Assembly (NCBI GenBank): GCA_918026815.1
Contig: CAKJVC010000007.1
Coordinates: 1-12,750 of the forward strand
Length of the DNA: 12,750 nucleotides
Reading direction: 5' to 3'
DNA from: Chalara sp. BL73
Lineage: Eukaryota; Ascomycota; Leotiomycetes; Helotiales
Part shown: positions 6,748-12,750 of the stretch, one piece after another
Numbering within the stretch: position 1 is the first letter of the stretch
How the letters are laid out: every line of letters starts with the position of its first letter
Translations under genes and position numbers: made by a program
Notes under the pieces: model-generated
What the model was told of the DNA's origin: nothing
The model's database searches: none
What the model saw: the letters and a program-made list of their open reading frames with translations, nothing else

Positions 6748-9099
6748 CTAGATGATAGTAACAGTCCTCTGTTCCCATCCATCGTAGAATATACGTTCTG
6801 CACGGGTATTGATATTCAAGACGCCACAGCGCTCATACAGTTGAGTACCGTTCTCTATCTTAGCTTGAACAAGCAACAAACCATGCAAGTAGTAATGATC
6901 AGAACGTCCTAGGAGGAAGCATACGAGAGTCAGCTCTGTCCCTAAGTCTCTAATTCGTTCTCTCAAGCGCTCTGGATCATCGATGGAAGGGTAGACGAAT
7001 TGATGAAGGTGCTTCGGCATGATCCCTTCCAAGTCAAAGATCATGGATTTGGGCTCATTGCCATAAGGATGATAGCCAGAGCAGAGCGACACAGTTACGT
7101 CTCTACACGCCCCTTCGAGAGTCAATTTTGCCGACAGGAGCTGGCCCATCGTATCGGTAAACTTGGGCACGATGTCGGCGTCGGCCACTCTTTGGATCAG
7201 AGAACCGGTCAGGAAGGCGTCCGCGTTCTCCCATACCGGCGTGGTCCCGAAGAAGAAGGGCCCGCCGAGAATGCTCGTCTCGGGAGGGATGGATGCCCAG
7301 CTCCAAGACGGTGCGATATACTCGGCCAACGAAGATGTTGGGTTGGAAGGATCCTTGTGCGTTTGGATGTAGACGTTAGACCAGTAGTATTTTTCAAACC
7401 CCCAGGAGAGACCTCTGAATACGTCGTTCCGCCACAGGCCAGCTAGATAGGTATCTCCCGTCTCGAATGCATATCGTCGAGCCAGGCCCAGCATGGCAGG
7501 CAGAGCATCAGTGTTGTAGGTGAGTTTCCGGCGGCGGAATTCGGGGACGACCCTGTACCACTGCATGTATACGGAGTGTACGTGGCCCAGCAGCTCACCA
7601 CGCGCCGAGTGCTGGTCCGCGAACGTCTTTTCCATCGGGGAGAGGTATTCGCTGTTGGTGGAACTGAGACGGCTCACGTCGACGTTCCAGCCCTCGATAT
7701 ACTTGCCCGTGTAGCACTCCCATAGTAGCTGGTGCGCGTCGTAGAACACGGCGCGGCGGCTCAGGATCTTGTTTCTTGCAGCGCCCAGGCACGGTATCGC
7801 AGAGGTGCGTATCCTTCGGAGGCACGGATCGAGCCCTGGGTCATGTATCGGTGAGGACCACTCCGCTGCAGCGAAATCGTCCGGCTGCTCGAGGTCCCAG
7901 GTGATCCCGCCGGGGATATTACGTCAAAGTACGCATTGGTATCGTGTACTGTGTAATTGGTCTGATCATTCATGTGTCCGAGGAACCCGTTGTGGCTATC
8001 GGCTGCGCGTGAAGCGGCGATGGTGATCGTGGCGTGGCTGTATATATCTGCCATGGTGTTGGACTCGCGCGACCAGTCGGTCACACTATCTTGGATGATA
8101 CAGAGAGAATCGATCCAAATATAACCAATTCCCAAGGCCCGAGCAATTTTTACAGCATCTCTGAAAGTTTTTGGGAGTTCTTGGATGGTAATTCCTTCCA
8201 TGTGCTCTTTTGATTGGTAGTTGTGGTCGTTGTCGGTAATCTTTCTGGAAGGCCCCAGCAGTGACTTAGTGCAACATAACGACTACTCTGCTGTATCTCC
8301 GATTTTTCTTGGAGCTGGATCGTATCCGGTCTGCCTGGAATGTTGATATCTAGAAGCCGAGTCGGAAGGAAAACTCCTGTTTGCTGAGCACAGTCTGGGT
8401 GGTTGTGTTCACAATCATGGAGTCGGCTCACGATATAATCCAGCGATTGAGTATCTTCCGTGTTCTGAAAACTCCTCCTACGTGTTATACCAATGTCCCA
8501 TTTGTTTGTCAGATCTAGAATGCAATGAGTGAACGAAACATCTTGACTGCATCAGGAGAGGTATTTGCTCACCTGAGGTGAATATACAAAATATAGAGAG
8601 TTCCACAACTGTGTATCTCTTAGCATAGATCACGAAGGAGATCGGAATACATCCAAGACAGAATCTGTACCTCTGGGATATATGCTGCTGAGATACCTCC
8701 TACTCGCGGGATCTTTAGAGATCGTGTTTGTTTTTCGTCTGTAGATAGGTCTATGGACAAGATAACACGATCACCTTCCATCACTGACTCATAAGGCTTG
8801 ACATGGAAGTTCCTGAATTCTCTCGTCAAATGGAGTGGCATTTCCGCACGCTCTTTATCGGGCAGGAAGTAATTGGGAGCGATGTTGCTATAGAAGAATC
8901 GGCAGCATCCGCAGCCATCCAAGCTCTCGGCGGACTTCCCCAAAGCATCGAGAGACGATTTGAAGAATACTGAAAAGTAAACAGATCCAGTCGTGGGATC
9001 CACATGGCCGCCACGGTCCGCCTCCTGTGGCCTCCACGTCGGACCAGGAAACAAGCGACTTTCCTCCTTAGTGATTCTGATACAATCCTCACAAAACAT
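6748..9099 (-). pseudogene. HET-domain (heterokaryon incompatibility) protein, frameshifted
   Basis: HET proteins trigger programmed cell death when genetically different fungal cells fuse. The start at 9097-9099 has a good context (CCAAGATG). The N-terminal part (MFCEDCIRITKEE..., SLDGCGCCRFF) fits the usual CxxC region. After an intron the frame gives SRLHDCEHNHPDC and then the HET domain: SSRYVALSHCWG, LPKTFRDAVKIARALGIGYI, WIDSLCIIQD, MADIYSHATITIAAS and YRAWALQE. The C-terminal part carries the common block TYLAGLWRNDVFRGLSWGF...APSWSWAS and ends at 6748. Two single-base losses break the frame, near 8203 (just before MEGITIQELPKTF) and near 7772 (just after RAWALQE). The join at 8570-8640 is also unclear. 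Total about 750 codons, normal for the family. It may be a true pseudogene or two base-call errors; no partner such as an NLR is visible. Confidence 0.9.
8515..8572 (-). other. probable intron in the HET gene
   Basis: On the minus strand, GTGAGC at 8572 and CTAG ending at 8515 delimit 58 bp, a typical fungal intron length, with a branch-like TCACTCAT before the acceptor. Downstream, the frame beginning LTNKWDIGITRRRSF runs without a stop into the HET domain, so the acceptor is well supported. The donor is less certain. The upstream main frame stops at 8620-8622, so using 8572 needs a frameshift near 8650. A donor GTGATC at 8633 (119-bp intron) joins in phase but is a weak site. Confidence 0.5.
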
Positions 9100-9358
9100 C
9101 TTGGTCGTTCTCGGAGATGTTGCAGACTTTCTTCAGGGGAATAGAATGATGAGTTCGTGCATGGCACCTGTGGAAAAATAAGGTTGGCACTGCCTCAGCC
9201 ATGGTTCTGCAGCCAGGCTGCAGCTTCTGGTAGGCCACGCGCTCGACATGCCAACCGATTTCTAGAACCTTCCAAATCACGTGACTACAAGTGATGGTTG
9301 CACAACAGCTGCTCTCTTGACGACTCCATTCACATCACTATCGCGATAGTGAGCTGGT
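9100..9358. other. shared upstream region of HET gene and pogo relic
   Basis: This 259-bp stretch lies between the divergent HET gene and pogo transposase. It should contain the HET promoter and the 5' end of the pogo element. I found no clear TATA box and no terminal inverted repeat that pairs with sequence beyond 11171, so the insertion border is unknown. Confidence 0.4.
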
Positions 9359-11171
9359 ATGGACAGAGCCAGTCAGGTATTGGCGCAAGGCGTACCGCCT
9401 GGCGTGCCTGAATCATACTCGTGCTCTAGCAGATCATGGTAATGTCCCACACTCCACACTCCATCACCGTGCTCGCGGACGACCCTCAAAGGAAGAGAAG
9501 GCCCAAGGCCAACAGTACCTTAGACCATACGAGGAAGAGGTTATCGTTAAGTATCTACTACAAATGTCTGACCTTGGATATCCGATACGAATGAAGTTTA
9601 TCCCTGCATTAGCCTATAGTGTCACCCGCGATCGACCTACCACTGAAAGGCCACTCAAGGCTCCTGGTCGAAACTGGGCAAAGGCTCTAGAAAAACGCCA
9701 TCCAATATTACTAAGCGAGGAGATTAAAGGCGTTAAACTGGAATCGTCACGAGAGAAACATTTATGGGAAAGTCGAATACTGATTTGAGGTGATTAAAGA
9801 GGTATTACAAGATCCGACTGTCCTAGCCGAGAACGTGTATAACATGGACGAGACTGGAGTGATGCTATCTATGCCAAGCTCAGTCAAAGTCCTCGTAAGT
9901 AGGCATGATCTGCGGGAGGATTATAGAGGTGCGCGAGTCAAGCGTACGACCGTAACTGCGATCGAATGTATTAGTGGTAATGGTAGGTATCTAAACCCGA
10001 TGATTATCTGGCCAGCAAGTACCCATCGAAGTAACTGGACCACATTCCCTACCCCTGGATGGCAGTATGCGTACTCCGACTCCGGCTATACAGACTTTGA
10101 GATCAGTTTGGAGTGGCTTAAGCGTATTTTTGATCCCGAAACCAAAGAACAAGCTAACAAAAACCACGCGTCTTGATCTGCGACGGCTTTGGAACGCACG
10201 AGACCCTCGAAATCTTAGAGTTCTGTTTCGAGAACAATATTCTTTTATGTCGTCTCCCTTCTCATACCTCCCACAAGCTCCAGCCTTGTGATGTAGCAGT
10301 GTTTGCTCCACTCAAGGCGGCGTATCGCGACCAGGTTGATCGACTCGAGCAAGGAGGTGTAAATACGATCGGCAAGGAGCACTTCACCTCCCTATATAGC
10401 TCTGCTAGAAAAATAGCTTTTACGCCAAAGAATATCAAGGCCGGCTTCGCTGCAAGCGGTCTGTTCCCGTTCAATCCAGATAGGGTGCTTAGAAGTATGC
10501 CCGCCCCTCCAGCTGAACCAGCTGAACCGGCCATTCCAAGAGCCGATGAGGTAAAAGTAGGGTCTTATCGGCAAGACGTAGAACTACTATCACCTGGGAC
10601 GCCAGTGTCAGCAGAGTCTTTTTTGTCACTACAGAACCTAATCATCCAACGAGATGCTCATACGCTTGATGAAATGAGCAAACAGAACCTATCGAGGCAC
10701 TTACAGAAATGTACCAAAGCTTTCCAGAAATCCTCTGCTCTTAGCATCCTCCAAGAGGACCGAATTCAATTCTTGACCACAATTAACAACGTAGCTAAGG
10801 TTCGACGGGATCGACCAAGTCATTGGTTCTAGGGAAGGCGAAGGTAATGAGCTATGAGGACCTTGAGGAAGCTCGGAGCTGAAGCGTGCCGTCAAAGAAG
10901 CTGCTCGAGCAGCCAAAGGCAAGGGAAACGTGGTCGGAAGCGTAAGAGTGGTACGCTCGAGGCAGCGGATGAAACTGTAGAGACGGCAAGACGTGGTCGA
11001 AAGCGTAAGAGTACTGTGTGTGATGCGCCAGTGCCAACGAACAAGATGGCGCGAATAAGTGCCCCCAAGCCAGCAAGTTCACTGGTGATGACGCAGGCCA
11101 GCAGAACACAGATTGCGGAGAATGAGATTGTGCCAGCGCCACAAAGAGCGCCAGTAGCGCCGATGTGGTAG
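9359..11171 (+). pseudogene. pogo/Fot-type DDE transposase, multiply frameshifted
   Basis: Nearly the whole transposase can be followed by switching frames. In order: MDRASQVLAQ (9359); an HTH-psq-like VPHSTLHHRARGRPSKEEK; a CENP-B-like HTH with LLQMSDLGYPIRMKFIPALA and PGRNWAKALEKRHP; then the DDE-1 domain with YNMDETGVM (first Asp), VLICDGFGTHE (second Asp) and LQPCDVAVFAPLK (third Asp, the DDD form usual in pogo elements). It ends in a basic tail with two RGRKRKS boxes, stop at 11169-11171. Breaks: one extra base near 9419; a frameshift plus a TGG-to-TGA-like stop near 9767-9785; a base lost in an A run near 10165; and three more frame changes between 10810 and 10930. The element is dead but could have supplied this family's non-autonomous copies. 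It is inserted upstream of the HET gene. Terminal repeats were not found. Confidence 0.92.
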
Positions 11172-11658
11172 TAGAGGCCAAGATTGCTATTTGAACGTAT
11201 GATAGAGGGGTATTGGTGTGAGGCAAGCTCTGGCTGGATTTGCCACCTGTTGCTGTACAATACCTTAGATTTAATGTGTAGTTTTCGTCGGTTTTTGACT
11301 TATGAGCAGCCTTTAACTTTCCTCTATCGTGCTGGCTCCGCGATGTGTATGTCTAGCAATGGCCGAAGCCTACCATCATTTTGCCCGCTCGTCGTACGCG
11401 CCTTTTTATTGAGCCATCTCCATTATGCCGTCGTTATATGTCGTGGGTAGTATCGCCTTTGGTCATCAGGAAAGCTGCTATGAACGTATTGGCTCGTCAT
11501 CGCAATCTGGTGTGCTGATATGTGCTCCTTTCGGCACTCCTGCAGCCCTTACAGACTCTGTTCTTCTGGTCATCTTGCAAGTTGGTGGTGTTCTCGGGGA
11601 GGCCAGGGAATTGAAGCGTTTCGTCGTTTCAAGCAGAGCTCAAAACGTTTTTAGGGAG
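11172..11658. other. 3' flank of the pogo relic, no recognised gene
   Basis: Small open frames at 11184-11450 and 11425-11685 have no recognisable features. The sequence is probably the 3' untranslated and subterminal part of the pogo element, but no inverted terminus could be matched to 9100-9358. Confidence 0.4.
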
Positions 11659-11715
11659 AAGCCAGAAGTGAAAAGCCAGAAGTGAGAAGCCGGAAGTGAA
11701 AAAGCTGGAAGTGGA
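11659..11715. repeat. 14-bp tandem repeat, 4 units
   Basis: Four adjoining units of 14-15 bp follow the pattern AAGCCAGAAGTGAA (11659, 11673, 11687, 11701), the last ones diverged to AAGCCGGAAG and AAGCTGGAAG. A partial fifth unit, AAAGCCGGG, follows. It could be a subterminal repeat of the pogo element, since such elements often carry short repeats near their ends, or an independent microsatellite. Confidence 0.8.
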
Positions 11716-11918
11716 AAAGCCGGGTTCGATGGCTGCGACTTTAGCTGGTCGGAGTATGTCGGGAGCGGGAATTTCCCGGCAATCCGCCCGCACCCAGCCA
11801 CAGTTATTACAGTATTAAAATAATATAGTTTAACGAGATTACCGTAACACGGTGCAGCTGACTAGGGTCTTTACTCGCTTGATTGGATGAGGTATCAGCT
11901 CATGTGGCGACGTCGTAT

Positions 11919-12091
11919 TGTCACGTCGCGTGCTCCCAAGCACACGTGATCCATATTAGGCGAGCTCCCGAGCTCCCCGTGTATATATAGCCTGCTCTCC
12001 TCGAGCTCCCTCTTCCTTCCCTAGCTATAGATTCTCGTATAGTACCACAGCTGCCCTCTGTATCTGTAGATCCACAGCTCGTGCCGTGACA
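11919..12091 (+). mobile_element. LTR-like segment (family D) with TATA box
   Basis: The 173-bp segment begins TGTCACG and ends CGTGACA, a perfect 7-bp terminal inverted repeat with TG...CA ends. It contains TATATATA at 11982-11989 followed by a pyrimidine-rich stretch, as in a compact fungal LTR. The flanking five bases differ (CGTAT and ACAGG), so there is no target duplication. It may be one LTR of a rearranged element, or its left border may be misplaced. Repeat C begins at its right end. Confidence 0.45.
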
Positions 12092-12126
12092 ACAGGGTGC
12101 GTCTCGGCACGCAGGGATGGACGTTA
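12085..12126 (+). repeat. repeat C, copy 2
   Basis: Contains GGGTGCGTCTCGGCACGCAG followed by GGATGGACGTTA, matching the inverted copy at 4064-4110 with few differences and a 3-bp insertion after GTGACA. It overlaps the end of the LTR-like segment at 12091, so that segment may have inserted into this repeat or be part of it. Confidence 0.75.
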
Positions 12127-12140
12127 AACAGAATATTTTT

Positions 12141-12181
12141 CTCGGCACATAGGGTTTCTCGCTACGTAGGGAGGGACGTTA
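12141..12181 (+). repeat. repeat C, degenerate copy with a partial copy in front
   Basis: Bases 12151-12181 (AGGGTTTCTCGCTACGTAGG then GAGGGACGTTA) align with repeat C after a 2-bp gap. Bases 12141-12154 (CTCGGCACATAGGG) look like a further half copy overlapping it. The copy is much more diverged than its neighbours. Confidence 0.55.
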
Positions 12182-12234
12182 GAAATTTTAATGCGCTTAC
12201 AGATTTTGAATCGCTTGAACTTGAAGTACCTACA

Positions 12235-12281
12235 ATTTGTGTCGTTACGGGGTGCGTTTCGGCACGCAGGGACAAACGTTA
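12235..12281 (+). repeat. repeat C, copy 4
   Basis: Reads ATTTGTGTCGTTACGGGGTG, then CGTTTCGGCACGCAGGGAC, then AAACGTTA. It shares with the 4064-4110 copy the extra ATTTGT-side extension, which copy 2 lacks. Differences from that copy are mainly transitions. Confidence 0.75.
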
Positions 12282-12412
12282 ATCTACTTACTGTACGAGA
12301 GCTATAATACATCCATGTGGTACGCGCGTCGCGGTGTGCTATTCACCATACCAACATTAATAACTTGCTGATTCCTCGGAATAATTAACCGTAGCATATA
12401 GCTTCTTTGTGC

Positions 12413-12667
12413 ATTTGTGTCACGGCCCTACCTCGCTTAGAGCCCCTTGCGGCTCGACCTTTTAGGGCTCGACCCTTGGCACCACAAAACTTCGCTTACA
12501 CTGGCCCCTGGCCAGTCCCCTGTATATAAAGCACTGCTTTCCTCCCTTTCTTCTGTCCGTAGCATGTTTTCTTAGTTATAACAATTAACAGTCGTTCACA
12601 CTTTTGAGTCCTCTTCCCTGAGATCTACGGATCGAGATCCCTGTTCGCCTTGAGTTGTTCCAATTTG
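12413..12667 (+). mobile_element. solo LTR of family B with 5-bp target duplications
   Basis: The LTR spans 12418-12662 (245 bp), begins TGTCACGGCC and ends GTTGTTCCA. It is flanked by a perfect 5-bp direct repeat, ATTTG, at 12413-12417 and 12663-12667. A TATA box, TATATAAA, lies at 12523-12530 with a C/T-rich stretch after it. A GGCTCGACC motif is repeated near its 5' end, around 12450-12475. No internal retrotransposon coding sequence adjoins it, so it is a solo LTR. Related 3' ends are at 533-620 and, inverted, at 12703-12750. Confidence 0.85.
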
Positions 12668-12702
12668 TTAAAAAGGCGGCCGAACAACAAATCGTCTACT
12701 TT

Positions 12703-12750
12703 TGTAACAACTCAAGCTGAACAGGGATCTCGATTTGTAGATCTAGGCAA
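12703..12750 (-). mobile_element. 3' end of a second, inverted LTR-B, running out of the window
   Basis: Read on the minus strand it ends GAGATCCCTGTTCAGCTTGA then GTTGTTACA and matches the last 45 bp or so of LTR-B at 12418-12662 with a few substitutions. It faces that copy tail to tail across a 40-bp spacer. The 5' part lies beyond the window end. Confidence 0.8.

Noticed and set aside
7000..7446. Plus-strand 148-codon open frame
   Set aside because: It lies wholly antisense to the well-supported HET C-terminal coding region.
11715..11750. tRNA B-box-like GGGTTCGATGG
   Set aside because: No paired T-stem, no A-box at a suitable distance and no acceptor stem.
11740..11800. Palindrome GGGAATTTCCC as a terminator or operator
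   Set aside because: A short palindrome of this size is not meaningful as a regulatory site in a fungal genome without other support.
12084..12300. 5S rRNA or other structured RNA gene for repeat C
   Set aside because: The sequence does not match the 5S consensus as I know it, and the dyads are only 4 bp long.

Overview
The window looks like a transposon-rich accessory region of a filamentous ascomycete (Pezizomycotina). The evidence is a HET-domain gene with fungal-type architecture, two pogo/Fot-type DDE transposase relics, a fungal MULE transposase, short spliceosomal-type introns, and several LTR-like repeats of which one copy carries C-to-T and G-to-A changes resembling RIP. Nothing looks bacterial or viral. 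No gene in the window appears intact: all five protein-coding loci are frameshifted or truncated.

Layout. Positions 1-620 are a nest of LTRs. A full LTR of family A (8-504) sits inside an inverted family-A LTR (pieces at 1-7 and 505-532), which in turn abuts the 3' end of a family-B LTR (533-620). A MULE transposase pseudogene follows on the minus strand (742-2644). Next come a 165-bp inverted-repeat cluster (2769-2933) and the stump of a pogo transposase (2942-3145, minus). A solo LTR-A with perfect 5-bp target duplications lies at 3458-3841. Positions 3893-4291 hold two convergent, homologous 117-bp segments placed symmetrically around a dispersed repeat (repeat C). An apparently gene-free stretch leads to a broken, 3'-truncated FAD oxidoreductase (5045-5829, minus).

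Positions 6748-9099 (minus) hold the one likely host gene of note, a HET-domain protein of the heterokaryon-incompatibility / cell-death class, with at least two frameshifts. A longer pogo transposase pseudogene (9359-11171, plus) is inserted upstream of it. The right end contains a 14-bp tandem repeat, an LTR-like segment with a TATA box (11919-12091), three more repeat-C copies (12085-12281), a solo LTR-B with perfect target duplications (12413-12667) and the 3' end of a second, inverted LTR-B running out of the window (12703-12750).

The genes do not form a pathway. The common theme is repeated transposon insertion around a decaying HET gene and an FAD enzyme relic. I found no convincing new complete system. 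The most unusual structures are the convergent 117-bp pair around repeat C, repeat C itself, and the nested LTR-A copies with their variable internal minisatellite. Several frameshifts fall in homopolymer runs, so assembly error should be excluded before all of them are called biological.
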